The translations under genes and the position numbers were made by a program. Below, in pieces: positions 27,609 through 36,977 of a DNA stretch of 64,000 nt; position 1 is the first letter of the stretch, and every line of letters starts with the position of its first letter. The stretch covers positions 310,001 to 374,000 of the forward strand of contig NZ_ALKN02000001.1 of the NCBI RefSeq assembly GCF_000293865.2. Direction: 5' to 3'. The notes beneath the pieces were generated by a model. That model was given only the letters and a program-made list of their open reading frames with translations. It was not told the DNA's origin and made no database searches. This DNA is from Limnohabitans sp. Rim28 (GTDB taxonomy: Bacteria > Pseudomonadota > Gammaproteobacteria > Burkholderiales > Burkholderiaceae_C).

Positions 27609-28591
27609 GCAGCAGCGCCAGGCAACTTGTTCAAGGGGGTCAGGGCTTGGCCACGGGTCAGGTAAGCCACCAAGTTGTCGGCCGCCAACTGGGCCATGGC
27701 CATTCGGGTTTTGACCGTGCTGCTGGCAATGTGGGGGGTGAGCACCACGTTGGGCACCTTCAGCAAATCGGGGTGTACCGAGGGCTCGCCCTCGAACACA
27801 TCGATGCCCGCAGCGGCAATTTGGCGCGCGGCCAAGGCTTGGGCCAAGGCTGCATCGTCCACAATGCCGCCGCGTGCAATGTTGACCAGTGTGGCCGTGG
27901 GTTTCATCTGCGCCAACTCGGCCGCACCCATCGTGTGGTGCGACTCGGCGCTGTAGGGCACGACCAACATCACGTGGTCAGCCGTTTTCAGCAATTCTTG
28001 CTTGGAGACATACGTGGCTTTGCACTCGGCTTCCAGCTCAGCGCTCAGGCGGCTGCGGTTGTGATAAATCACCGTCATGCCAAAGCCATGCGCCGCACGG
28101 CGGGCAATGCCCTGGCCGATGCGGCCCATGCCGATGATGCCGATGGTCGAGCCATGCACCTCGGCTCCGGCAAACATGTCATAGCTCCACTTTTTCCACA
28201 AACCGGCACGCAAATAGTGCTCGCTCTCGGTCACACGGCGGGCCGTGGCCATGAGCAAGGCAAAACCAAAGTCGGCCGTGGTTTCGGTCAAAACATCAGG
28301 GGTGTTGCTGGCCAACACCCCAGCGGCGGTCATGGCGGGTACGTCAAAGTTGTTGTAGCCCACAGCCATGTTGGCGACGATGCGCAACTGGGGGTTGGCC
28401 TGCAGCAGCGCCGCGTCGATGCGTTCGCTGCCGGTGGTCAAAGCGCCCACTTTGCCTTGCATGCGGCGCGTGAGCTCAGCAGGCGTCCAGACTTCATCGG
28501 CCTGGTTGCTCTCCACATCAAACACCTGCGCCAGGGATTGCAGGACCTCGGGGAAGATGGCACGGGCCACCAAAATGGAAGGTTTGGACAT
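27605..28591 (-). CDS. D-2-hydroxyacid dehydrogenase (glyoxylate/hydroxypyruvate reductase type)
   Basis: NAD(P)H-dependent reductase of 328 residues. The Rossmann motif is IGIIGMGRIGQGIARRA; catalytic Arg, Glu and His lie in NIARGGIVDDAAL, EGEPSVHPDLL and LTPHIAS. The conserved N-terminal substrate pieces ANMAVGYNNFDVPA and ETTADFGFALLMATARRV match GhrB/GRHPR enzymes that reduce glyoxylate or hydroxypyruvate to glycolate or glycerate. Two adjacent ATGs (28594, 28591) both serve as possible starts; the first overlaps the antiporter stop. Glycine/serine carbon metabolism is a likely setting. Confidence 0.87.
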   Translation of the reverse strand: MSKPSILVARAIFPEVLQSLAQVFDVESNQADEVWTPAELTRRMQGKVGALTTGSERIDAALLQANPQLRIVANMAVGYNNFDVPAMTAAGVLASNTPDVLTETTADFGFALLMATARRVTESEHYLRAGLWKKWSYDMFAGAEVHGSTIGIIGMGRIGQGIARRAAHGFGMTVIYHNRSRLSAELEAECKATYVSKQELLKTADHVMLVVPYSAESHHTMGAAELAQMKPTATLVNIARGGIVDDAALAQALAARQIAAAGIDVFEGEPSVHPDLLKVPNVVLTPHIASSTVKTRMAMAQLAADNLVAYLTRGQALTPLNKLPGAAA

Positions 28592-30015
28592 CATTTGAAC
28601 CAGATAAAACTCATCACCACAAACAGGGGCACCAAAATGCCACCCGACCACAACATGTAGCCAAAGAAGCTGGGCATTTTGACCCCACGGTCTTCGGCGA
28701 TGGCTTTGACCATCAAATTGGGCGCATTGCCAATGTAAGTGTTGGCGCCCATGAACACGGCACCGGCAGAGATGGCCGCCAAAGTCGGCGCCAAGGTGGT
28801 CATCAAAACCTGCGGGTCACCGCCGGCGGTGTTGAAGAACACCAGATAAGTGGGCGCGTTGTCCAGGAACGAGCTCAGGGCGCCGGTGATCCAGAAGTAC
28901 ATCAACACATCCGGGCTGCCATCGGGCTGGGTCACGGCCTGCACCACCGCACCAAATGGCCCGTTGACACCCGCTTTGAGCATGGCGATCACCGGGATGA
29001 TGGTGAGAAAAATGCCTGCAAACAGCTTGGCCACTTCGGCCATGGGCGCCCAACCGAACTGGTTGTCGGCATGCACTTTGGCAGGGGTGAGTTTGAGTGA
29101 AACCAGCGCAACCGCCACCAAGCCGATGTCACGCAAAATGCCAGGCAAGCCGACCTCGGTGCCATAAATGTTGAACGAAACCGGCGACTTCCAAAAGCCG
29201 CTCATCAGCACCAAAGCCACCACAGCGCCCAGCAAGACAAAGTTGATGCCGCCGTCAAAGCCAATGGCCTTGGAATCAGGTGTGGGGTCTTTCGGCAACA
29301 ACTCTTCACGGCGGTGGTAGTACCAAGAGTCGATCAGGTAAAAGATGGCCAACAGGCTGCCCACCATAAAAAGGGTTTCGGGCAACAGTGTTTTGACGGT
29401 CCAGAAAAAGTCCACCCCTTTGAGGAAGCCCAAGAACAAAGGCGGGTCGCCCAAGGGCGTCAGTGCGCCGCCCGCGTTGGACACGATGAAGATGAAGAAA
29501 ACCACCACGTGGGCCACATGCTTGCGGTTGTCGTTGGCACGGATCAAGGGTCGGATCAACAACATGGACGCCCCCGTGGTGCCCATGAAACTGGCCAAAA
29601 ACGCACCGATGGCCAAGATGGCGGTGTTCAAACCCGGACTGCCGTGCAAGTTACCGCGGATGAAAATGCCACCCGATACCGTGAACAAAGCGGTCAGCAA
29701 AATGATGAAGGGGATGTATTCGGCAAACAGCGCGTGCACCATGTTGACGCCCGCTGCAGCCGGCCCAAACACCAGTGCAAAAGGCAGCAAAAAGGCCAAA
29801 CCCCAAGCTGCCGCCACCTTGCCGTAGTGGTGGTGCCAAAAATGTGGGGCCAGCAAAGGCATCAGGGCAATGGACAACAAAATGCCGGCAAAAGGCACAC
29901 CCCAAATGGCGGACAACTGCGCCCCGTCAAAATCAGCGGCAAAAGCCCCGCTGGACATCGCCAGCAACACCGGCAAAACCAGCCAAACGGACCGTCTTGT
30001 ACCCAATAGCGTCAT
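28591..30015 (-). CDS. NhaD-type sodium:proton antiporter
   Basis: A 474-residue integral membrane protein of the ion transporter superfamily, with a signal-like first helix (VWLVLPVLLAMSSGAFA) and about 12 further segments. Characteristic strings are GTTGASMLLIRPLIRAN, SNAGGALTPLGDPPLFLGFL, SSFLDNAPTYLVFFN and GANTYIGNAPNLMVKAIA, typical of NhaD/CitM-like antiporters. Na+/H+ exchange is the expected role, but substrate assignment within this superfamily is not certain. AGGAG lies eight bases before the ATG. Its stop overlaps the start of the dehydrogenase gene. Confidence 0.82.
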   Translation of the reverse strand: MTLLGTRRSVWLVLPVLLAMSSGAFAADFDGAQLSAIWGVPFAGILLSIALMPLLAPHFWHHHYGKVAAAWGLAFLLPFALVFGPAAAGVNMVHALFAEYIPFIILLTALFTVSGGIFIRGNLHGSPGLNTAILAIGAFLASFMGTTGASMLLIRPLIRANDNRKHVAHVVVFFIFIVSNAGGALTPLGDPPLFLGFLKGVDFFWTVKTLLPETLFMVGSLLAIFYLIDSWYYHRREELLPKDPTPDSKAIGFDGGINFVLLGAVVALVLMSGFWKSPVSFNIYGTEVGLPGILRDIGLVAVALVSLKLTPAKVHADNQFGWAPMAEVAKLFAGIFLTIIPVIAMLKAGVNGPFGAVVQAVTQPDGSPDVLMYFWITGALSSFLDNAPTYLVFFNTAGGDPQVLMTTLAPTLAAISAGAVFMGANTYIGNAPNLMVKAIAEDRGVKMPSFFGYMLWSGGILVPLFVVMSFIWFK

Positions 30016-30068
30016 CAGTGCAACTCCTGTAAAAAGGTGGCGTATGTTAACGGGCGCATGAATCCTTT

Positions 30069-31253
30069 TCAGACTGCTGTAGAAATTTCAAACACTTGGC
30101 TCAGATAGGCCAAATATTTTTCGTCTTCGCACATGCCTTTGCCGGGAGAATCTGACAATTTGGCCACCGGCTGTCCATTGCACCGGGTCATCTTGATGAC
30201 GATTTGCAGCGCCTCATAACCCAGGTCATTGGTCAGATTGGTGCCCACGCCAAAAGCCAACTGGCAACGGCCCCGGAATTGCTCAAACAACTCGATGGTG
30301 CGAGGCACCGTCAGGCTGTCACTGAAAATCAGTGTCTTGGTTTTGGGGTCCACGCGGTTGTTTTGGTAATGCGCAATCATGCGCTCACCCCAAGAGAAAG
30401 GGTCGCCGCTGTCGTGCCGTGCGCCGTCAAACAACTTGCAAAAATACAGGTCAAAGTCGCGCAAAAAAGCATTGAAGCCATACACATCGCTCAGTGCAAT
30501 GCCCAAATCCCCTCGGTATTCTTTGGCCCAAGACTCGAACGCAAACACTTGGCTGTCGCGCAAACGGGGGCCCAGCGCCTGCGCGGCCTGCAGGTACTCG
30601 TGGGCCATGGTGCCCAAAGGCGTGAGGCCCAACAAGTAAGCGTAATAAACGTTGCTGGTGCCCGCAAACTGGCCCTCAGGGCCGGTGCCCAAGCGGGCCG
30701 ACAAGACACGCAAGACTTCTTCATGCCAAGCCCTTGAAAAGCGCCTGCGCGTGCCGTAGTCGGCAATCTTCAGGGTTTCAAGGCCTGTCGCCTGCAACTG
30801 GGCGATTTTGGTGTCCAGTCGGCGGCGTCCCTCCATCAGGTCGGGCACCTTTTGGGTGTTGCGAAAGAACACCTCGTTGACGATGGCCAGCACCGGAATT
30901 TCAAACAAGATGGTGTGCAACCACGGACCGCGGATGGTGATGTCGATCTCACCTGTGGGCAGTGGCAAGACCTCGATGCATTTTTCGTTGAGCTTGAACA
31001 GGCCCAAAAAATCCACAAAGTCACTTTTGATGAAGCGCAGCGAACGCAAGTAGTGCAGCTCAGCCTCTTTGAAGCTCAGGCTGCACAGGGAGCGGATTTC
31101 ACGGCGAATTTCTTCGGCAAAAGGCGCCAGGGGCACACCCGGGTTGCGGCACTTGAACTTGTATTCGACCTGCGCCCCCGGGAACTGGTGCAGCACGACC
31201 TGCATCATGGTGAACTTGTACAGGTCGGTGTCGAGCAGACTGGTGATGATCAT
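30069..31253 (-). CDS. pncB: Nicotinate phosphoribosyltransferase
   Basis: A 394-residue enzyme joining nicotinate to PRPP in the Preiss-Handler route to NAD. The start at 31253 gives the family N-terminus [20 protein letters not shown]; an extended frame upstream has no homology. Other motifs are [52 protein letters not shown] and LTNDLG. It lies 82 bases downstream of livF and 53 bases upstream of the antiporter gene, both on the same strand. Confidence 0.94.
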   Translation of the reverse strand: MIITSLLDTDLYKFTMMQVVLHQFPGAQVEYKFKCRNPGVPLAPFAEEIRREIRSLCSLSFKEAELHYLRSLRFIKSDFVDFLGLFKLNEKCIEVLPLPTGEIDITIRGPWLHTILFEIPVLAIVNEVFFRNTQKVPDLMEGRRRLDTKIAQLQATGLETLKIADYGTRRRFSRAWHEEVLRVLSARLGTGPEGQFAGTSNVYYAYLLGLTPLGTMAHEYLQAAQALGPRLRDSQVFAFESWAKEYRGDLGIALSDVYGFNAFLRDFDLYFCKLFDGARHDSGDPFSWGERMIAHYQNNRVDPKTKTLIFSDSLTVPRTIELFEQFRGRCQLAFGVGTNLTNDLGYEALQIVIKMTRCNGQPVAKLSDSPGKGMCEDEKYLAYLSQVFEISTAV

Positions 31254-31335
31254 GGTTTTTGTCTCTGGCAGCTGGGGCCGCTCGTTGTTGAGAGGCAGTG
31301 TAAGGGATGCCCACCCCACGCCACGCCAGCGCGCC

Positions 31336-31992
31336 TCATGCGGCCGAGTCGATGCGCCCACTTGTCAGCACCAGCACACGCTGCGCATGCCGGGCCAAGA
31401 GGTTGTTTTGCTCGGCCACCAGCATGGCCACGCCTTCGCGGGCCAATTGCAGCAGCGCGTCGCGCATGGCCGCCACCAACACCGGGGCAATGCCTTCGCA
31501 AGGTTCGTCCAGCAGCAGCAGGCGCGGGGCGGTCATGAGGGTGCGGGCCAGCGCCAGCATTTGCTGCTCGCCCCCGCTCATTTGGCTGGCAGGGCGGTGC
31601 AGCATGGTCTGCAGCTGGGGAAACAAGGCCATCACCCGATTAAAGCGCTGCGCGGGCGTCGCCTGCCCACTGGAGGCTGTGCCCAATGGCACAGCGATCC
31701 ACAGGTTCTCCTTGACCGACAAGCCGGTGAACAAGCGCCGGTCCTCGGCCACAAAACCCAAGCCCGCACGGGCGCGACGGTGCGCGGGCCAGTCTGTGAT
31801 GGGCAGACCTTGCCATTCGATGCGACCTTGCGCCCTGGGGCCAATGCCGATCAGGCTTTGCAGCAGTGTGGATTTGCCCGCGCCGTTCAGGCCCTGAATC
31901 ACGACCAGCTCACCCTCACCCACCGACAAACTGACGTCGAACAAGGCCTGGGCTTGGCCGTACCAAGCGTTGAGTCCTTCAACCGCGAGCAT
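31336..31992 (-). CDS. livF: LIV-type ABC transporter ATP-binding protein (LivF-like)
   Basis: A 218-residue ATPase of the branched-chain amino acid/amide transporter family. Walker A is GLNGAGKST, the signature is [15 protein letters not shown], Walker B is [13 protein letters not shown], and [14 protein letters not shown] contains the switch region. Here EQN replaces the usual EQN/EQH string, as is normal for LivF. The start at 31992 overlaps the end of livG by 14 bases. The last residues are short compared with E. coli LivF (237). The substrate cannot be told because no receptor gene is nearby. Confidence 0.87.
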   Translation of the reverse strand: MLAVEGLNAWYGQAQALFDVSLSVGEGELVVIQGLNGAGKSTLLQSLIGIGPRAQGRIEWQGLPITDWPAHRRARAGLGFVAEDRRLFTGLSVKENLWIAVPLGTASSGQATPAQRFNRVMALFPQLQTMLHRPASQMSGGEQQMLALARTLMTAPRLLLLDEPCEGIAPVLVAAMRDALLQLAREGVAMLVAEQNNLLARHAQRVLVLTSGRIDSAA

Positions 31993-32836
31993 CGAGCAGG
32001 CCTTTCGCATCGGCATTCACGTTGGCGTTCAGATCGAAATCCATCCCCAGGTAACGCTCGCGCACCTGCGGGTCTTGCGCCACCACTTCGGGCAGGCCGT
32101 CGGCCACCAAGCGGCCTTGCATCAGGACCAGCACCCGGTCGGCCACGCCAAACACCGCGTCCATGTTGTGCTCGGTGTAAAGCACCGTCACGCCTTGAGC
32201 GGCCACTTGCCGCACCAGGGCCATCATGTCGGCCCGCTCGGCCAAGGCCAGCCCAGCAGCGGGCTCGTCCAGCAGCAGCAATGAAGGGCCTCGATCCAAG
32301 GACAGATCGGCGCCGGCAGCGGCCCCCACAGCAGACACGGCTTGCGGCAAGCCCGCCAATGCCATGGCCAACTCCAAGCGCTTTTTGGCCCCATAGGGCA
32401 GATCGGCCACCGTGGCATGAGACTGGCTCTGCAGGCCCGCTTGCGTGGCCAACAGCATGGCGCGCTCAGCTTGGCGGCGGTCCAGCCGGTCCCACCAAGC
32501 CAAGGGGGCCGCACTGCGCAGCACCAGCTGGATGTTTTGCAACACCGTGAGGGCTTCGAAGGTTTGCGCCACCTGGAAGGTGCGGGCCACGCCCAGACCT
32601 AGGCGCTCGGCGGGCGGCTTGCCCAAAAGCGATTGGCCTTGCCACAGCACTTCGCCCGCCGTGGGCACGTGTTGGCCCGCCAAGCAGGCAAAACAGGTCG
32701 ACTTGCCTGCGCCGTTCGGGCCTATCAGGGCCACGCACTGACCAACGGGCACTGCAAAGTCCACGCCATCGAGCGCCCGCACCCCGCCAAAGTGCTTGGC
32801 CAGGCCCTTGACCTGCAATGCCTGCTCGGCGCTCAT
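31979..32836 (-). CDS. livG: LIV-type ABC transporter ATP-binding protein (LivG-like) with an insertion
   Basis: A 285-residue ATPase. Walker A is [30 protein letters not shown] is the Q-loop region; the signature is weakened to LPYGAKKRLELAMAL; Walker B is LLLLDEPAAGLAL; TEHNMDAVFGVADRV is the LivG-specific end. Between signature and Walker B there is an extra stretch of about 18 residues (AVSAVGAAAGADLSLDRG) not seen in ordinary LivG proteins. The start at 32836 overlaps the permease stop (ATGA). It pairs with LivF as the two ATPases of one transporter. Confidence 0.86.
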   Translation of the reverse strand: MSAEQALQVKGLAKHFGGVRALDGVDFAVPVGQCVALIGPNGAGKSTCFACLAGQHVPTAGEVLWQGQSLLGKPPAERLGLGVARTFQVAQTFEALTVLQNIQLVLRSAAPLAWWDRLDRRQAERAMLLATQAGLQSQSHATVADLPYGAKKRLELAMALAGLPQAVSAVGAAAGADLSLDRGPSLLLLDEPAAGLALAERADMMALVRQVAAQGVTVLYTEHNMDAVFGVADRVLVLMQGRLVADGLPEVVAQDPQVRERYLGMDFDLNANVNADAKGLLDARG

Positions 32837-34704
32837 GTGCGGCCACCCTTCTGAGGCAACCAGCGGACCTTGAGCATTTGCAAACCACCCAGCACACCAC
32901 TGGGCGCCAGCACCATGACCCACATGATCACCAGGCCCAAAACACCGCGCCAATACTCCAGACCCCGACCCAGCTCTGCCCCGCCCCACACCAAGAGCGC
33001 ACTGCCCACGGCCGAGCCCCAAAGCTGGTGCACACCGCCCAGCAAAATCACCAGCAAGGCATCCACCGACATGGCGACCGAAGCCACAGAGGGAAACACC
33101 GCACCTTTGAAGGCGGCCCAAAGCCCGCCAGCCAAACCCGCCAAGGTGGCGCTGCCCACAAACACCTGGTAGCGCAGCGCCTGCACCGGCAAACCACTGG
33201 CCGCCGCCCGCAGCGGCGCATCGCGCAAAGCTTGCAAAGCCGAGCCCCTGCTGGAGCGAACCACACGGGCCATGCCCACGATGGCCAACAGCATGAAGGC
33301 GCACAGCACCGCATCCGCCAAGGCACGCGATTCGGGCGCGATCAAGCGCACCCCAATCAAACCGTTGTCACCGCCCGTCAGGCCCACCCACTGCGTGGCT
33401 CCGGCCCAAATCATTTGTGCCAGCGCCAGCGACAGCATGGCCAAGTACACCCCGCTGCTGCGCACCACCAAAGCGCCAAACGCCAAAGCCACCGCCAGGG
33501 CCAGCGCCATGCCAGCGGCCAAAGCGGCCCACAAACCCACCCCCCCATGCAGGTGAGACAGCGCCGCGCCATAAGCGCCCAGCGCAAAAAACGCCGCATG
33601 GCCAAAACTGACCAAACCGCCCAAAGCCATCATCCACTGAAGGCTCAGGCCAAACAGCATCATCACCATCACGTCTTCGGCCAGGCTGCGGCCGTAGTCA
33701 CCCTGCCCCCAGGCCAAGAGCGTCAAACCCACAAAGGCCAGGACAAAAACCGCCTGGCCCCAAGCCGCCACAGGCCAAAGCTCAAACACCGGCACGCTTT
33801 CGCGTTGCTCAGCATGCGCAGCCGAGCCGGCCAAGCCCTGGGGCCGCCAGACCAAAACCACCGCCATGGTCAGAAACACCAACACCAAGGTCGCTTGCGG
33901 GAAAAAACTCAGGCCCAAGGCGTGGATCACCCCGATCAAAACCGCCGCTGCAAACGCGCCGCCGATGCTGCCCAAGCCCCCGGTGACCACCACCACAAAG
34001 GTCTCGACCACCACGTTCACGTCCATTTGCAAATGCGCAGGCTCGCGCGGCAACTGCAGCGCCCCGGCCAGGCCCGCCAAACCGCAGCCCAGCATGACCA
34101 CGCCCAACATCAGGGGCGCAGGATTCACACCCAGCGCGTCGAGCATTTCGCGGTCTTGCGTCGCGGCTTTCACGCGCTGGCCCCATAAAGTGCGCGTGAG
34201 CAAGAGGTGCAGGCCCAGCCAGACCAAAGGCCCAAGCACCAGGGTGAACAATTGCCAGGTCGGGAAATACGACTCGCCCAGCTGGATCGCACCCTTGAGT
34301 CCCGGAAAGCGCGGGGCAAAGACCTCTTCCGGCCCAAAGTACCAGCGCATGGCGTCGTGCAGCGCCAAGGTCAGCCCAAAGGTGGCGACCAGTTGGTAGA
34401 GCTGCGGCGCGTGGCGCATGCGCTTGAGCAACAGCACCTCGGTCACGGCCCCCAGCAAAGCGGCCACACAGGCGCCCATCAAAATCACCGCGCCATAGCC
34501 CCATGCGGTGCCCGCCATGTCGGGCCACCCATGGGTCACCGCGTGCGCCGACCACAAAGCCCCCAGCATGAAAAAACTGCCATGCGCAAAGTTGACGATC
34601 CGGGTCACGCCAAAAATCAGCGTCAAACCGGAAGCCATCAAGAACAAGGTGGTGGCGTGGCTCAGCCCGTTGAGCAGTTGCAGCGCCAGAGCTTCGAATC
34701 CCAA
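32833..34704 (-). CDS. Fused LIV-type ABC permease (LivH-LivM)
   Basis: A 623-residue membrane protein containing both permeases of a LIV-type transporter. Residues 1 to about 290 are LivH-like (LMASGLTLIFGVTRIVNFAHG, then VVVTGGLGSIGGAFAAAVLIG); from about 310 on it is LivM-like (LSLQWMMALGGLVSFGHAAFFALGAYG, AAASGLPVQALRYQVF, SVDALLVILLGGVHQLWGSAVG). The join contains AGSAAHAEQRESVPVFELW. A TTG start at 34704 with AAGGG six bases upstream is the best start. Usually the two are separate genes. Ligand likely an amino acid, amide or urea, unresolved. Confidence 0.86.
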   Translation of the reverse strand: MGFEALALQLLNGLSHATTLFLMASGLTLIFGVTRIVNFAHGSFFMLGALWSAHAVTHGWPDMAGTAWGYGAVILMGACVAALLGAVTEVLLLKRMRHAPQLYQLVATFGLTLALHDAMRWYFGPEEVFAPRFPGLKGAIQLGESYFPTWQLFTLVLGPLVWLGLHLLLTRTLWGQRVKAATQDREMLDALGVNPAPLMLGVVMLGCGLAGLAGALQLPREPAHLQMDVNVVVETFVVVVTGGLGSIGGAFAAAVLIGVIHALGLSFFPQATLVLVFLTMAVVLVWRPQGLAGSAAHAEQRESVPVFELWPVAAWGQAVFVLAFVGLTLLAWGQGDYGRSLAEDVMVMMLFGLSLQWMMALGGLVSFGHAAFFALGAYGAALSHLHGGVGLWAALAAGMALALAVALAFGALVVRSSGVYLAMLSLALAQMIWAGATQWVGLTGGDNGLIGVRLIAPESRALADAVLCAFMLLAIVGMARVVRSSRGSALQALRDAPLRAAASGLPVQALRYQVFVGSATLAGLAGGLWAAFKGAVFPSVASVAMSVDALLVILLGGVHQLWGSAVGSALLVWGGAELGRGLEYWRGVLGLVIMWVMVLAPSGVLGGLQMLKVRWLPQKGGRT

Positions 34705-34745
34705 TTCAGACCCTTGTCGTCAGAAAAGCGCGCTGGGGGAGCGCG

Positions 34746-35477
34746 TCAGTCCACCCAGTGGGTGAAATCTTGGGCCGGCACGCGCGTGGTCTCAAACGTA
34801 TTGACCAAGGCCGACTCGTCGGCATAGCCCAGCGACATGCCGCAAACCACCATTTCGTTGTCACCCGCTCCGACCAGCGGCAAGATGATTTTGGAAAAAC
34901 CGTTCCATGCCGCTTGCGGGCAGGTGTGCAGGCCCCGCGAGCGCGCGGCCACCATGATGCTTTGCAAGAACATGCCGTAGTCGAGCAAACTGCCTCTGCC
35001 CATGACCTTGTCGATGGTGAACATCAGGCCCACAGGTGCGTCGAAAAAACGGAAGTTTTTCTGGTGCTGCGCGTGCATCAAAGCCTTGTCGCCTTTGCCA
35101 ATGCCCAGCACGCCATACAAACCAAAACCGCACTCGCGGCGGCGGTCGATGTAGGGGCTGACCCATTTTTCAGGGTAGTAGTCATAGGCCTCGGCATAGT
35201 CAACCGCCAGCGCGGGGTTGGCGCTGATGGCGTCGTGTGCGGCACAGGTCTTGGCCACCAACTCGTCGCGTTTGGCGCCTTGCAGCACATACACCTTCCA
35301 GGGCTGGGTGTTGGTGCCGCTGGGTGAGCGGGCAGCAATGCCCAGCACCTCTTGCAACACAGCGCGGTCCACCGGCTTTTGCAAATAAGCGCGGGCCGAA
35401 AAGCGACTCAGAATGGCCGCGTCCACACTGGCGGGGTCGTTCACGCGGGTGCTGACTTGGGGTCCGGTGGTTTTCAT
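34746..35477 (-). CDS. Nitroreductase family flavoprotein
   Basis: A 243-residue FMN-dependent oxidoreductase. The N-terminal FMN-binding signature SRFSARAYLQKPVDRAVL and SPSGTNTQPWKVYVL are typical, as is the C-terminal CGMSLGYAD. The usual activity is NAD(P)H reduction of nitro or quinone compounds, but the true substrate is unknown. Its ATG overlaps the stop of the upstream thioesterase gene (ATGA, 35474-35477). It lies 41 bases before the fused permease, so the transporter genes may be co-transcribed with this metabolic trio. Confidence 0.86.
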   Translation of the reverse strand: MKTTGPQVSTRVNDPASVDAAILSRFSARAYLQKPVDRAVLQEVLGIAARSPSGTNTQPWKVYVLQGAKRDELVAKTCAAHDAISANPALAVDYAEAYDYYPEKWVSPYIDRRRECGFGLYGVLGIGKGDKALMHAQHQKNFRFFDAPVGLMFTIDKVMGRGSLLDYGMFLQSIMVAARSRGLHTCPQAAWNGFSKIILPLVGAGDNEMVVCGMSLGYADESALVNTFETTRVPAQDFTHWVD

Positions 35478-35938
35478 GTCAATGTCTCCAAAAATGCTTT
35501 AAGTGGGGCCGGCAAGGGAACGGGGCGGCGCGTCTCACGGTCCACGTACACATGCACAAAGTGGCCACGGGCGGCGGTCAGGTCTTCACCTTGGGCGAAC
35601 AGGCCCACCTCGTAGCGCACACTCGAGGTGCCCAGTTTGGCCACGCGGATGCCTGCGTCGATGGTTTGCGGAAAAGCCAAGGGTGCGAAATAGAAACACT
35701 GGGTTTCGACCACCAAGCCAATGGTGGTGCCCGCGTGAATATCCAGCACACCCTGCTCGATCAGGGTGGCATTCACGGCGGTGTCAAACCAGCTGTAGTA
35801 GACGACGTTGTTCACATGGCCATACACGTCGTTGTCCATCCAGCGGGTGCTGATGGCGCGAAAAGCTTTGTAGCGGTGGCGTGCGTCAGGCTGGGCCTTG
35901 GCGGGCACTGATGCAGGGGGAGTTACAGGGGTGTTCAT
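35474..35938 (-). CDS. Hotdog-fold thioesterase (4HBT type)
   Basis: A 154-residue single hotdog domain protein. The signature STRWMDNDVYGHVNNVVYYS contains the catalytic Asp and the HVN turn of 4-hydroxybenzoyl-CoA/YbgC-like thioesterases. An N-terminal proline-rich tail of about 20 residues (TPVTPPASVPAKAQPD) precedes the domain. The ATG at 35938 overlaps the stop of the deacetylase gene; the frame can be extended upstream only through that gene. It should hydrolyse a short or aromatic acyl-CoA; the exact substrate is not visible. Confidence 0.85.
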   Translation of the reverse strand: MNTPVTPPASVPAKAQPDARHRYKAFRAISTRWMDNDVYGHVNNVVYYSWFDTAVNATLIEQGVLDIHAGTTIGLVVETQCFYFAPLAFPQTIDAGIRVAKLGTSSVRYEVGLFAQGEDLTAARGHFVHVYVDRETRRPVPLPAPLKAFLETLT

Positions 35939-36873
35939 CGCCCGCGATTGTGCCAGCCTTGCCACAGGCGCCAATAGGCCAAGGCCACTTCCCAAGTCTG
36001 CATTTGCACCTGCACCGTGGTCTCGATGTCGTGGCCATAGCCGCCGCCCATGCACATGACCACCGGCAGCCTGCGATGCCAGGCCCAGTCCATCACCACC
36101 CGATCGCGCGCCTGCATGCCATCCATTGTCAGTTTGAGGCGGCCCAAACGGTCACCCTCATGCGGGTCGGCCCCGGCCAGGTAAATGACCAACTGCGGAT
36201 CAAAGCGGTCTTGCAGCGTTTGCAAGGCCTGGTGCAGCGCCGCCAGATAGGGCTCGTCGGTGCAGCCATCCGGCAGGCCCACATCCAGGTCGCTGGCCTC
36301 TTTGCGAAAGGGAAAGTTCTTCTCGCCATGCATCGACAGGGTGAACACGCTGGGGTCGTTGGCAAACACATGGGCCGTGCCATTGCCTTGGTGCACGTCC
36401 AGGTCAATCACCGCCACTTTCAAGGGTTGGCGGTGGTGCCGCCAGGCTTCGGCTTGCATCAGGCGGGCCGTCACCGCGATGTCGTTGAACACACAAAAGC
36501 CACCGCCCTTGAACGCATAAGCATGGTGCGTGCCGCCAGCCAGGTTGCCCGCCACACCTTGGGCCAAGGCATCACGGGCAGCAGCCACGGTCGCGCCCAC
36601 CGATCGCCTGGCCCGCTCGGCCATGGCCGGGCTCCAGGGAAAACCGATCTCGCGCTGCAAGGCGGGCTCCAAAGTCCCGTGGCGCACACCCTGTATGTAC
36701 GCGGGCGTGTGCACCAGCGCCAACTCACCATCGCTGGCACAAGGCGCCTCACGCATGAGCACCCCGGGCAGCTCTTGCGTGAGCCGGTCGCGCAGTCGGC
36801 TGTACTTGCGCATCGGAAAGCGATGGCCCTCGGGCAAAGGCAGGACAAAGTGGTCGGCGTAATAAGCGTGCAT
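35935..36873 (-). CDS. HDAC-family deacetylase
   Basis: A 312-residue zinc hydrolase of the histone deacetylase/acetylpolyamine amidohydrolase superfamily. The zinc site is visible: VIDLDVHQGNGTAHVF gives Asp and His ligands and LAGADPHEGDRLG the second Asp. GGTHHAYAFKGGGFCVFNDIA carries the tandem active-site histidines. Bacterial members deacetylate polyamines or small molecules. Its stop overlaps the start of the thioesterase, giving a three-gene ATGA-linked chain with the nitroreductase, followed by the LIV transporter. Confidence 0.88.
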   Translation of the reverse strand: MHAYYADHFVLPLPEGHRFPMRKYSRLRDRLTQELPGVLMREAPCASDGELALVHTPAYIQGVRHGTLEPALQREIGFPWSPAMAERARRSVGATVAAARDALAQGVAGNLAGGTHHAYAFKGGGFCVFNDIAVTARLMQAEAWRHHRQPLKVAVIDLDVHQGNGTAHVFANDPSVFTLSMHGEKNFPFRKEASDLDVGLPDGCTDEPYLAALHQALQTLQDRFDPQLVIYLAGADPHEGDRLGRLKLTMDGMQARDRVVMDWAWHRRLPVVMCMGGGYGHDIETTVQVQMQTWEVALAYWRLWQGWHNRGR

Positions 36874-36941
36874 GGATTGATTCAGAGCAATGCGATTCTA
36901 GAAAACTCTCTCTAAACTGAGCCAATAACCGGTCCATGCCC

Positions 36942-36969
36942 TTGTAAGAGACCATCGAAACCCTATACT
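36942..36969 (+). promoter_or_regulatory. Predicted promoter of the phasin gene
   Basis: TTGTAA (36942-36947) and TATACT (36964-36969) are separated by 16 bases. Transcription would start near 36976, immediately before the TGCA-rich dyad at 36978-36992. Confidence 0.5.
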
Positions 36970-36977
36970 TCAAACCA

